A stretch of DNA of 64,000 nt, taken from contig CALYQW010000006.1 in the NCBI GenBank assembly GCA_945290265.1, positions 62,001 to 126,000 of the forward strand. Direction: 5' to 3'. Both the position numbers and the translations under genes were made by a program. Under the pieces are notes generated by a model. That model was not told where the DNA came from and did not search any database. It was given only the letters and a program-made list of their open reading frames with translations. This document shows positions 41,857 to 50,245 of the stretch, one piece after another. Source of the stretch: an uncultured Erwinia sp. (GTDB lineage: Bacteria > Pseudomonadota > Gammaproteobacteria > Enterobacterales > Enterobacteriaceae). How positions within the stretch are numbered: position 1 is the stretch's first letter; each line of letters opens with the position of its first letter.

Positions 41857-43009
41857 GTGGTCTGTTTTTCCGAGGGCAGGGTCATATAGCCCGGCAGGCT
41901 CTGCGACAGCAGGCCGATATCGGTCAGCCCCTGAATATTGGAGTGGTCGCACAGCGCATTAATCCCGCCGCCAGCCATCCCCATATTGACCGGCAGCAGT
42001 TGGATCATCGCCATGGTACGAATATTCTGTACCCCCCCACCGAGTGCTGGGTCCAGCCCAGCGCATACAGGAAGTTGGCGGTGCGATCGCTGGCGCTGGT
42101 TTCCGCCAGCAGGCGGCAGACGTGCAGAAAATCTGACTGCGACGTACCGCACAGACTGGACACCACTTCCGGGGTATAGCGACTGACGTGCTGTTTCAGC
42201 AGGTTCCAGACGCAGCGCGGGTGCTGCAACGTGGTATCGTGTTGCGCGTAACCCTGCTCGTCCAGCGCGTAATGCCAGCTGGTTTTGTCATAGCTGCGGG
42301 CTTGCGCATCGTAGCCACTGAACAGACCGTCATTGAAATCGTAGTCGTCGCGCACAATCAGGCTGGCGTTGGTATAAGCCGCCACGTACGGATGCTGAAT
42401 GCGGTTATGCGCAATCAGATAGCGCAGGATACCGGACAGAAAGACAGTATCGCTGCCGGAACGTCCGCGACCGATGCGGTACGTGTAAAGCGCGGATCGA
42501 TAACAATAAATTTGGCATTGTTGTGGGTTTTGGCTTCCATCGCCCAGCGGAATCCGACCGGATGCGCTTTAGCGGCGTTGCCACCCATTACCACTATCAG
42601 ATTGGCGTTGCGGATATCGACCCAGTGATTGGTCACCGCGCCGCGACCGAACGTAGGAGCAAGACCTGCTACCGTAGGTCCGTGTCAAACGCGTGCCTGG
42701 TTATCCTCCGCCAGCATACCCAGTGAGCGGGTAAATTTCTGAGTTAAATAGCCGGTTCCCTTACTGGCCGCCTGGGCGCACAGCATGCCGGTGGTCAGCC
42801 AGCGGTTGACGGTAATGCCTTCTTTATTGCGGGCAATAAAGAAGGCATCGCGGTGTTTTTTCATCAGGCGGGCGATACGGTCAAAAGCTTCTTCCCAGCT
42901 CAGACGCTGCCAGCGCCGTCGCGGGCGCCAAGCCCAGCATTGTGGCGCTGGTGCCTGCCATCCCGGCAGCGCAGATTTTAAAAGATCGTCTTCTGCTAAT
43001 TTTCATCAT
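41857..43009 (-). pseudogene. fdoG: fdoG remnant (selenocysteine formate dehydrogenase-O alpha subunit)
   Basis: Starts at ATG 43009 with a twin-arginine signal (SRRRSFKICAAGMAGTSATMLG). An internal deletion then removes the first 4Fe-4S domain, with reading resuming at ELSWEEAFDRI. The Sec codon TGA (42685-42687) remains in DNQARV-Sec-HGPTVAGLAP. Frameshifts follow near 42450 and 42040. The text ends at [13 protein letters not shown], fused to fdoH; about 600 C-terminal residues are gone. Transcribed toward fdoH. Divergent from fdhD. Confidence 0.88.
42640..42687 (-). other. Selenocysteine TGA with SECIS-like hairpin relic
   Basis: The TGA (42687 to 42685 on the minus strand) is in frame between ARV and HGPTVAG. 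Immediately downstream AGCA-GGTCT-TGCT forms a short stem with the GGTCT loop typical of bacterial SECIS elements of formate dehydrogenases. It is retained although the gene is dead and selA is gone. Confidence 0.75.
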
Positions 43010-43135
43010 ATTTTTTCCATTGCGATATTGCTGGAGTCAGGGTTTGATGACTGACGCGATAGTTATCCATTTTTAGCACCGCAGCTCAAAATGTTACCAC
43101 ATAATTTGTGTGGTTCACGGTACCGGGAGAGCACA

Positions 43136-43960
43136 ATGCACGAGCAACAGCACAAAAAAGAAACAAATGCGTCACAACAGCCCGGTGCCGGCGAGGTACA
43201 GGTATGGCAGCGTGGCGATTTACAGCAGTCACAGCCGGACTGGCTGGCAGAAGAGGTGCCGGTGGCGCTGGTGTATAATGGTATTTCCCATGTGGTGATG
43301 ATGGCAACGCCAAAGGATCTCAGCGCTTTTGCCGTGGGATTTTCGCTGTCGGAAGGGATTATTGCGGCTCCGGCGGATATTTACGGCATCGATATCCAGC
43401 CCGGCTGCGGCGGTATTGAAGTGCAGATTGAGCTGTCCAGCCGGCGCTTTTTGGCTTTGAAGGAACGGCGCAGAACGATGGCTGGTCGCACCGGCTGTGG
43501 TGTCTGTGGCGTGGAGCAACTGGCGGAGATTGACCGTCCGATTGCACCGCTGTTGCTCAACCAGCGCTTTGACCTTAATTATCTGGATCGTGCCTTGAGC
43601 CAGCTGAAAAACTATCAGCCGGTTGGGCAGTTAACCGGCTGTACCCATGCCGCGGCCTGGATGTTGCCGGATGGCGAACTGTATTCCGGCTGCGAGGACG
43701 TTGGCCGCCATGTGGCACTGGATAAACTGCTGGGACTGCGCGCGCAGCAGGGCTGGCAGCAGGGGGCGGTGCTGGTATCCAGCCGCGCCAGCTATGAAAT
43801 GGTGCAGAAAGCGGCGCAGTGTGGGGTAGAAATTCTGTTTGCGGTCTCTGCCGCCACCAGGCTGGCGGTAGAGGTGGCGCAGCGCAGTAATCTGACGCTG
43901 GTGGGCTTCTGTAAGCCAGGGCGCGCAACGGTGTATACCCATCCTGAAAGGCTGTGTTGA
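43136..43960 (+). CDS. fdhD: Formate dehydrogenase sulfurtransferase FdhD
   Basis: 274 residues from ATG 43136 ([10 protein letters not shown]), with GGGAG upstream; the frame is open 45 bp further. The catalytic CGVCG loop lies in [18 protein letters not shown], and [33 protein letters not shown] is strongly conserved. FdhD moves sulfur from IscS to the bis-MGD cofactor of formate dehydrogenases. It looks intact although the adjacent fdoGHI operon is dead, suggesting another FDH client in the genome or very recent loss. Confidence 0.95.
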   Translation: MHEQQHKKETNASQQPGAGEVQVWQRGDLQQSQPDWLAEEVPVALVYNGISHVVMMATPKDLSAFAVGFSLSEGIIAAPADIYGIDIQPGCGGIEVQIELSSRRFLALKERRRTMAGRTGCGVCGVEQLAEIDRPIAPLLLNQRFDLNYLDRALSQLKNYQPVGQLTGCTHAAAWMLPDGELYSGCEDVGRHVALDKLLGLRAQQGWQQGAVLVSSRASYEMVQKAAQCGVEILFAVSAATRLAVEVAQRSNLTLVGFCKPGRATVYTHPERLC

Positions 43961-43965
43961 GCCGC

Positions 43966-44742
43966 TCAGGCAATAATCACCTGTGGCAGCTGCTGGCGTA
44001 ACTCATCAAACTCTGCGCGCGCTTCGGCTCCGCCATCCGTTACCAGGGTACTGATTTCGGCGGGCGCGGCATAATTTATCCGGCTGTTAATCCCCAGCTT
44101 GCGGTGATCGGCCAGTAAAATCAGGTGGTCGGACTGGCGGATCATGGCGCTGGCAATCGCCGCTTCGTAGGAGTGAAAACTGCCTGCCCCCTGGCGGGCA
44201 TCAATGCCGAATGGCGACATCAGCGCGATATCGGCACGATAGCGATAAATTTCGTTAACCGTCAGATCGCCCCGGGTTTCGCTGGCTCCGGCCACCATAT
44301 TGCCGCCGAGCAGGATCAGGGTATTTTTCAGCGTTTCCTGCTCATCGACTGCGCTCAGTCTTATCGCCGCGTGCAGGCTGTTGGTAATAATGGTTAACCC
44401 GGTCATGGTGCGCAGCTCTTCCGCCAGCAGGGTGGTGGTGCTTCCGGCATCCAGAAAAATCGTCTGACCGGGTTTCAGCAGACTGGCCGCTGCGCGGGCG
44501 ATGGCGCGCTTCTCTTTTGCCATGGATGCGCTGCGTACCGTCAACGGTGCTTCCGCTTCTGCCTGCAGTGCTACCAGACCACCATGTACCCGCTTTGCCA
44601 TACCCTGTGCTTCCAGTTCAATAATGTCCCGGCGTGCGGTTTCACGGGAAATTCCCAGCTCGTTGATGATACGTTCGGTGCTGACCTGACCGAGATGGCT
44701 CAGCAGCGCGCGAATACGGTGTAAGCGGGTTTCCTGTAACAT
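43966..44742 (-). CDS. DeoR-family transcriptional regulator
   Basis: 258 residues from ATG 44742 (MLQETRLHRIRALLSHLG); an ATG nine codons earlier is possible. N-terminal DeoR helix-turn-helix (VSTERIINELGISRETARRDI, then KRVHGGLV) and a sugar-phosphate-binding effector domain (DAGSTTTLLAEEL, LLGG, LADHRKLG). It is divergent from a class III aminotransferase gene, with two tandem 18-bp repeats in between, so that gene is its likely target. The effector is unknown. Confidence 0.85.
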   Translation of the reverse strand: MLQETRLHRIRALLSHLGQVSTERIINELGISRETARRDIIELEAQGMAKRVHGGLVALQAEAEAPLTVRSASMAKEKRAIARAAASLLKPGQTIFLDAGSTTTLLAEELRTMTGLTIITNSLHAAIRLSAVDEQETLKNTLILLGGNMVAGASETRGDLTVNEIYRYRADIALMSPFGIDARQGAGSFHSYEAAIASAMIRQSDHLILLADHRKLGINSRINYAAPAEISTLVTDGGAEARAEFDELRQQLPQVIIA

Positions 44743-44803
44743 CACTCTGGTTTCCTGATAATGGCACATCCGGTAAGTCTACCTGACAATGGCAGCTTCT
44801 GTC

Positions 44804-44839
44804 TGTGTATTTAATTGCGTTTGTGTATTTTGTTGCATT
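44804..44839. promoter_or_regulatory. Tandem 18-bp direct repeats, candidate DeoR operator
   Basis: TGTGTATTTAATTGCGTT (44804-44821) is followed directly by TGTGTATTTTGTTGCATT (44822-44839), identical at 15 of 18 positions. It lies between the divergent DeoR regulator and aminotransferase genes. DeoR-family proteins often bind direct repeats. Confidence 0.55.
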
Positions 44840-44911
44840 TTACGGTAAAAAGGTGATTATAAGATCACTGCGCCGCTGTCAGGCATATCTCAATTTGTAT
44901 CGGGAGTGATT

Positions 44912-46252
44912 ATGGCTACACGTTCAACTATCATGGATACCAACAGTTTTCGTGCCGAACATGCTGCTGCACTGGACAGCGACGTACGCAAGCTTACCGA
45001 GAAACGCAGCCGGGTATTGGGAGAGTCTTACCGGCTGTTTTACCGTAAACCGGTGCATCTGGTCAGAGGCCAGGGGCAGTATTTATGGGATGCGGCTGGT
45101 GAGAAATATCTCGACGTTTACAACAACGTTGCCAGCATCGGCCACTGTCATCCGGCGGTGACCGACGCGGTCTGTCAGCAGATGAACCAGCTGAATACCC
45201 ATACCCGTTATCTGCATGAAGCCATCCTTGATTACTCTGAGCAACTGCTGGCAAAGGCACCGGCAGAGATCGATCGTGCGATGTATATGTGTACCGGGTC
45301 GGAAGCCAACGATTTGGCTATCCGCGTGGCTAAAGCCTTTAGCGGTGGCAGCGGCATTATTGTCAGCAAGGAGGCGTACCATGGCACCAGCGAACTGACA
45401 TCCGGCGTTTCCCCGGCGCTGGGCAGCGGACAGCCGCTCAGTGCCACTACCCGTCTGGTGCCGCCGCCGGATCGCTATCGGGTGACGGATCCGGATTTAG
45501 GGCACTGGTTTGCTGACCAGATCCAGCGGCAGATCGATGATATGGCGGCACATGGCATTAAGTTTGCCGGTTTTCTGGCGGATTCGATTTTCTCCTCTGA
45601 TGGTGTCTTCCCTGGCCCGGCAGGTTTTCTGCAGCCGGCGATTGAGGTGGTGCATAACAATGGCGGTATCTTTATCGCCGATGAGGTGCAGCCCGGCTTT
45701 GGGCGTACCGGCGATGCGTTCTGGGGCTTTGCACGTCATGGTGTGGTTCCGGACATTATCACCACCGGAAAACCGATGGGGAACGGCATTCCGGTTTCCG
45801 GCCTGCTGGCGAAAAGTGATGTGCTGGCGGCCTTCAGCGATCAGATCCCATATTTCAATACTTTTGGCGGGAACCCGGTGGCGATGATGGCAGCCCAGGC
45901 GGTACTGAAAGTGATACAGGAAGAAGGTTTGCAGGAGCACAGTCGTGTAGTGGGGGCTGCGCTGTTAAAGGAACTTCTAATGCTGAAAGAGAAGTACCAG
46001 TGCGTGGGTGACGTGCGTGGCGCGGGGCTGTTTATTGGTTTTGAGCTGGTGAAAGATAAAGCCAGCAAAACGCCTGATAAGCAGCTGGCATTAGATATTA
46101 CCGAGCAACTGCGTGAACACCGGGTACTGACATCGGTTGCCGGGCCTTATGGCAATGTGCTGAAACTGCGCCCACCGCTGGCGTTTCAGCTTAGCGATAT
46201 TGACTGGCTGGTTGGGGCACTGGATAAATCACTGGCTGCGCTGGCACGGTAA
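44912..46252 (+). CDS. Class III PLP-dependent aminotransferase
   Basis: 446 residues from ATG 44912, with GGGAG 6 bp upstream. Fold type I features: cofactor-binding MCTGSEANDLAIRVAK, IADEVQPGFGRTG with the PLP-ring Asp, and the Schiff-base Lys in ITTGKPMGNGIPVSG. It resembles the aspartate aminotransferase-family group containing AGXT2-like enzymes and phospho-lyases, so the substrate cannot be given. It is divergent from the DeoR regulator and followed by a terminator, so it forms its own unit. Confidence 0.88.
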   Translation: MATRSTIMDTNSFRAEHAAALDSDVRKLTEKRSRVLGESYRLFYRKPVHLVRGQGQYLWDAAGEKYLDVYNNVASIGHCHPAVTDAVCQQMNQLNTHTRYLHEAILDYSEQLLAKAPAEIDRAMYMCTGSEANDLAIRVAKAFSGGSGIIVSKEAYHGTSELTSGVSPALGSGQPLSATTRLVPPPDRYRVTDPDLGHWFADQIQRQIDDMAAHGIKFAGFLADSIFSSDGVFPGPAGFLQPAIEVVHNNGGIFIADEVQPGFGRTGDAFWGFARHGVVPDIITTGKPMGNGIPVSGLLAKSDVLAAFSDQIPYFNTFGGNPVAMMAAQAVLKVIQEEGLQEHSRVVGAALLKELLMLKEKYQCVGDVRGAGLFIGFELVKDKASKTPDKQLALDITEQLREHRVLTSVAGPYGNVLKLRPPLAFQLSDIDWLVGALDKSLAALAR

Positions 46253-46318
46253 TTCTGGTCGAAACCAGGGGCTGTAGTGCAATTACGAGGGGTGAGGAAA
46301 TATAACCATTCTATTATC

Positions 46319-46338
46319 GGGGCATCGATGCCCCTTTT
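46319..46338 (+). terminator. Terminator after aminotransferase gene
   Basis: Palindrome GGGGCATCGATGCCCC (46319-46334) followed by TTTT; separates the aminotransferase from sodA. A TATAAT (46357-46362) downstream is a likely sodA -10. Confidence 0.75.
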
Positions 46339-46429
46339 CCCCCTGGCGTATTTAACTATAATGAGGAGACTGCTTACCCGGCACCATGTTGAAATGCGTG
46401 CCACCATAATATAAATGGAGATGAACGAC

Positions 46430-47047
46430 ATGAGTTATTCACTGCCTTCCCTGCCTTACGCTTACGACGCACTGGAACCCCATTTCGACAAGCAGACGAT
46501 GGAAATCCATCACACCAAACACCATCAGACCTACGTTAACAATGCGAACGCTGCGCTGGAAGGCACTGAGTTTGCCTCTCTGCCGGTTGATGAACTGCTG
46601 ACCAAACTGGATCAGCTGCCAGATGATAAAAAAACCGTACTGCGTAATAATGCCGGCGGTCACTCTAACCACAGTTTCTTCTGGAAAGGTCTGAAAACCG
46701 GTACCACGCTGGGCGGTGACCTGAAAGCGGCTATTGAAAAAGATTTCGGCAGCGTGGATGCGTTCAAAGCCGAGTTTGAGAAAGCTGCCGCCACCCGCTT
46801 TGGCTCCGGCTGGGCATGGCTGGTGAAAAAAGGCGACAAACTGGCCGTGGTTTCCACGGCGAACCAGGACAGCCCACTGATGGGTGAAGCGATTTCTGGC
46901 GCATCCGGTACCCCGGTTATCGGTCTGGATGTGTGGGAACACGCTTACTACCTGAAATACCAGAATAAACGCCCTGATTACATCAAAGCGTTCTGGGAGG
47001 TGGTTAACTGGGATCGTGCGGCTGAACTATTTGCTGCAGCAAAATAA
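46430..47047 (+). CDS. sodA: Manganese superoxide dismutase
   Basis: 205 residues from ATG 46430, GGAG 9 bp upstream. Metal ligands are visible: [14 protein letters not shown] (His27), [12 protein letters not shown] (His), and [20 protein letters not shown] (Asp and His). The sequence [10 protein letters not shown] and length fit the Mn-type enzyme. It removes superoxide in the cytoplasm. It has its own promoter and terminator. In E. coli kdgT, yiiM and the cpx genes follow; here they do not. Confidence 0.97.
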   Translation: MSYSLPSLPYAYDALEPHFDKQTMEIHHTKHHQTYVNNANAALEGTEFASLPVDELLTKLDQLPDDKKTVLRNNAGGHSNHSFFWKGLKTGTTLGGDLKAAIEKDFGSVDAFKAEFEKAAATRFGSGWAWLVKKGDKLAVVSTANQDSPLMGEAISGASGTPVIGLDVWEHAYYLKYQNKRPDYIKAFWEVVNWDRAAELFAAAK

Positions 47048-47069
47048 TCTCACCCTGTCCGCAGAAAAA

Positions 47070-47096
47070 GCCGGTGCTACGTCATCGGCTTTTTTT
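47070..47096 (+). terminator. sodA terminator
   Basis: GCCGGTG (47070-47076) / CATCGGC (47083-47089), one G-U pair, followed by seven T residues. Confidence 0.88.
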
Positions 47097-47529
47097 ATTA
47101 AATGCGTACACAGTCGGCTTTATTTTCCTTCATTCCAGGCAATATACTCTCGTTATCCTGCCACTAATACACGATATACTTTTATATGACGCGGTCCGGC
47201 CGAAATCTGGCTAAGAAAGATATTCTCATGTTGCTGGATTTTCCTTTCGTATATGTGTCATCAGCACAGATAACAGAATGGGTAATAGTATTATTAACAT
47301 AAATACATCCGTTAATATTTTAGCCTTAGTGCTTTAATTGACCACTTTAAATTGTCTTATTTGGTTTTTAATCCTATTGTTTTTATTAATGCACTACTTT
47401 AATCTTAAAATAATGGATATTAATTATTTTGTATGGTTTTTTTTAGTTACCATTACAGTTAATTAATACCATTGCGAAATTGGATTGATTCAATATCAGG
47501 AGTGGTATGAGCCTTCAGGGAGAAGAAAC
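47097..47529. other. AT-rich gap after sodA
   Basis: 433 bp, markedly AT-rich, no convincing gene. It marks the change from core to accessory sequence and contains the leader of the following small regulator. Confidence 0.45.
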
Positions 47530-47811
47530 ATGACAGAAAAGATTCAGACAGTGAAAGAAAGTAACAGTCGACGTGGCAGATCGGTTGAACGGGTTATCAG
47601 CGCATTACATGATGTCTTTTCTGCATCAGATTCAGCTGACAGCTCTGAGACCAGTGTCAGCACAAGGGATATTGCTGATCGTTCAGAATTAAGTATTTAT
47701 AACGCCCGGCATATTTTGATTAAGCTGGAAAAAGAGGGAGTCGTTACCTCAGTGAAGCAGGCAAGCCGTAAAAGTTTGTATTGGAATAAGACTGAGAATT
47801 TTAAATTCTAA
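47530..47811 (+). CDS. PapI/FaeA-like small winged-helix regulator
   Basis: 93 residues from ATG 47530, preceded by GGGAGAAG; an in-frame TTG 45 bp upstream is less likely. The C-terminal part DIADRSELSIYNARHILIKLEKEGVVTSVKQASRKSLYW fits the short helix-turn-helix of PapI/FaeA-type regulators, which act with Lrp on phase-variable fimbrial operons. No fimbrial gene is present nearby. AT-rich codons suggest transfer. Target unknown. Confidence 0.6.
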   Translation: MTEKIQTVKESNSRRGRSVERVISALHDVFSASDSADSSETSVSTRDIADRSELSIYNARHILIKLEKEGVVTSVKQASRKSLYWNKTENFKF

Positions 47812-48495
47812 TCAGGTTCCCGTATAAACCCATATCTGAAATCACAGGATGTTCTTTTGCATCACGGGCAGTATTGCAGATCGTGAGCGTTGCAATGCTG
47901 CTTGAAAAACTCGCGCCATCCTGATAATATCTTAGCGTAATATCCTCTACGATAGTCAGCCTGCTGCTATAAAATAACGGAAAAAACTTTTACAAAAAGG
48001 AAACTTAGCTGAAGTATATGATTAAATGCCCGGTACAGGTAAAGAGAAACAGAGAAACAGAGAAACAGAGAAACAGAGAAACAGAGAAACAGAGAAACAG
48101 TAACGTGAAATTGAAATTTTTTAGCACAAAATAAATAATTAATCGTTTCACTAACGCTATTACCCACCATTATCTGGGAAGATACCCCGCAGCCAGATTT
48201 GCCTGCCATTATTTGGGAAAACGTTGTGGCGATGGCTCGCGCTGAAACAGATGACGACCAACAGTGAATCCAGCGGTACCAAATGAAATTTGAATTTATG
48301 ATAATGCTGGTCCATAGTTTACTTATCATTCCCCTGTGTCAAACCTTATGCTGATCTCTGGCTTGCCCGGTATTAATTTTGGGTACGATAACAGATTAAG
48401 CATTTGGGTAATCAGATTATTCTATGCATCTTTTGGTTATGCAAAACTTTGCCCTTATTCGAAATAAAGCATAAATAGCCTGATGGGATAGGCTC
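47812..48495. other. Accessory non-coding stretch with relic and repeats
   Basis: 684 bp without an intact gene. It holds the (AGAGAAAC)7 tract and a 42-codon plus-strand open fragment (48139-48267) ending ENVVAMARAETDDDQQ, with an internal P-x-IIWE repeat, which may be the tail of a lost gene. Confidence 0.45.
48043..48100 (+). repeat. Octanucleotide tandem repeat (AGAGAAAC) x 7
   Basis: Seven perfect copies of AGAGAAAC from 48043 to 48098, plus AG. It lies in non-coding sequence about 230 bp after the PapI/FaeA-like gene. A long minus-strand open frame across it codes a low-complexity repeat and is probably not a gene. Such tracts change length by slippage. Confidence 0.9.
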
Positions 48496-49134
48496 TTAGC
48501 GTACTGATTTAGGCGCACTGAACCGCCAGGCATCGCACCAGCCTTCCTGTATCAACCAGTAGCTGAGTTCAGCCGGACGCACCATGTTCAGTTTGGTCAT
48601 AATATTGCGCTTATGGGCACTGACCGTTTTTTCACTGATGTTAAGAAAACGCGCGATGCTGCCGTTGCTGACTCCACGCGCCAGAAAACGCAGGATTTCG
48701 ATTTCACGTTTGGTGAGTTTGTGAAGTGAACCCGCCAGACTTAACGGTGCCGGGCTACTTTCTTCAGCAGCCAGTACCATCTGTTGTTCAACACTTTCCA
48801 GTACTTTGTCTATCGACTGATTACGGTACAGCGTGGGGAAACGTGTCAGCAGCTGAGAGCGCCTGACCGGAAGTTCTGTATCGCTCTGTCGATCGCGCAG
48901 GATAAACACCGCCAGAGAACCGCTGTTCAGGCGGTAATTGAGATTATGCGTATTGGCTACAGACAAAGCCTCCGTCGCCAGAAAAGCCAGCCTGGCATGG
49001 CGAGTGAATATACAGTGGGTAAAATTAACCTGAATATTACGGATGGCAAAATATTCTGTAAGGCAACACTTTAAGCCTTCGACGTAGAACTTGTTTTTAT
49101 CGTTAATGATGACCGTTATTTTATTTATACTCAT
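48496..49134 (-). CDS. LuxR-type transcriptional regulator
   Basis: 212 residues from ATG 49134 (MSINKITVIINDKNKF); an ATG six codons upstream is possible. The C-terminal LuxR helix-turn-helix is LTKREIEILRFLARGVSNGSIARFLNISEKTVSAHKRNIMTKL in three parts. The N-terminal half lacks the phosphoacceptor Asp set of true response regulators and resembles the RcsA-like or capsule/motility regulators of enterobacteria. No partner kinase is adjacent. Its targets are unknown; the neighbouring accessory genes are candidates. Confidence 0.8.
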   Translation of the reverse strand: MSINKITVIINDKNKFYVEGLKCCLTEYFAIRNIQVNFTHCIFTRHARLAFLATEALSVANTHNLNYRLNSGSLAVFILRDRQSDTELPVRRSQLLTRFPTLYRNQSIDKVLESVEQQMVLAAEESSPAPLSLAGSLHKLTKREIEILRFLARGVSNGSIARFLNISEKTVSAHKRNIMTKLNMVRPAELSYWLIQEGWCDAWRFSAPKSVR

Positions 49135-49627
49135 GAATGAACCTGACGTCATCCCTGTGAAGAAAGAACGTTAAATACTCTATCTTAGTTATAGATAATT
49201 AAACAACCGGCGCAGAATGCGAAACTAAATTGCGACATATTATTCTGTTATTTAATTATGTGCGATGTATATTTTGGCAAAAATTTAGCATTAATTTGTA
49301 TGGAGTTATAATAGATTTATCCGGTTGAGAAAAATAATAATGTTTTGCAGGCGCAGCAGATTAAAGAAAATCATTCTAACTGTAATAGTAACAAAGGTTT
49401 TTCCCTGATTATCTTTCAGAGTAAACCTGTTTCTTTCTACATGCTCAGGCATCAGTCAGTAAAAAAGGGGATTAGCTACCCCCTCAGGATGGGGTGGTTT
49501 GAGGGGGGGAATCGGGTGGCGTGGTGCTGGCGGCAGTGCGTCAGATGTGCGATGTTGCGCAAGGGGTAATGGGACCTGTTTACGACGGGTGCCGGAACGG
49601 CAGCACATATTGCCGTTCCGCAAGGTG
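49135..49627. other. AT-rich gap with yibL terminator-like hairpin
   Basis: 493 bp with no supported gene. It ends with a perfect 10-bp stem CGGAACGGCA (49593-49602) / TGCCGTTCCG (49611-49620), just beyond the yibL stop, without a T-run. A G-rich stretch lies at 49489-49512. Confidence 0.5.
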
Positions 49628-49990
49628 TTAGAATTTTTCCCGGGCAAAACCGGTCATTTCTTTCAGTCCCATCTCGCGTCCCAGTGCGGTCATGGGATGC
49701 ACCACGATCAGGCCACGAACACTTTTCTTCAAAGCGCCCATATTAGCCTGCTCTTTTTTGGTTATGGCGCGGCTGAACGGTGATTTAGTCAGATTTTTGG
49801 CTTCTTTACTCAGGGTCTCTTCACGCACTGCACGCAATCGCTCGATTTCTGCCTGCAGCTTGTCTTTTTCTTTAAGCAGTTCGGCCAGCTTTTCGCTGTC
49901 GCCGCTGGCCAGCAGTTCTGGCTCTTTGTGGTTAAGGGCATCCAGTTTGTCACTGAGTTGTTTAATTTCTGTCTGAATTTGTGCTTTCAT
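49628..49990 (-). CDS. yibL: YibL family protein (DUF2810)
   Basis: 120 residues. An N-terminal coiled coil ([12 protein letters not shown] through [19 protein letters not shown]) is followed by the conserved block [39 protein letters not shown] and LKEMTGF that defines YibL. The E. coli protein is reported to associate with ribosomes; its role is unclear. ATG 49990 gives the family start. In E. coli it lies near mtlR, so its location here differs. Confidence 0.9.
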   Translation of the reverse strand: MKAQIQTEIKQLSDKLDALNHKEPELLASGDSEKLAELLKEKDKLQAEIERLRAVREETLSKEAKNLTKSPFSRAITKKEQANMGALKKSVRGLIVVHPMTALGREMGLKEMTGFAREKF

Positions 49991-50245
49991 GGCGGATAAC
50001 CGTAAAAAAGGAGATTGCCGCAAAGGATACACCAAAGTGGCAGTAAGAGGGAAAATCTGGTTGTTTTTGAAAAATCAGCTGCTGTTTTGGCTGCAGTGCC
50101 ATCGGCATACTTTGACCCGTTACGTGCCATCCTTTCCTGCGGCAGCGAGGCTGTACAATCTTATTTTCACCTCGTATCTCGCCAGTTTTTACTATAAATG
50201 ATATAAAGCATTTTAGAACATGATTGGATTCAGCAAGGAAAACTG

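Noticed and set aside
41440-41952. 170-codon frame as an intact ferredoxin-like gene
   Set aside because: Its first 30 residues are out-of-frame fdoG; the rest is an internal piece of fdoH and ends with out-of-frame fdoI. It is a chimera of remnants, not a gene.
47967-48329. 120-codon minus-strand frame with VSLFLCFS repeats
   Set aside because: The repeats are simply the translated (AGAGAAAC)7 tract; no ribosome site, no family, and the flanking sequence reads better as a plus-strand relic.
48139-48330. Insertion sequence remnant
   Set aside because: No transposase motif, terminal inverted repeats or target duplication could be identified.
49340-49408. 22-codon plus-strand frame MFCRRSRLKKIILTVIV...
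   Set aside because: Poor ribosome site and no conserved context; kept out as chance in AT-rich DNA.
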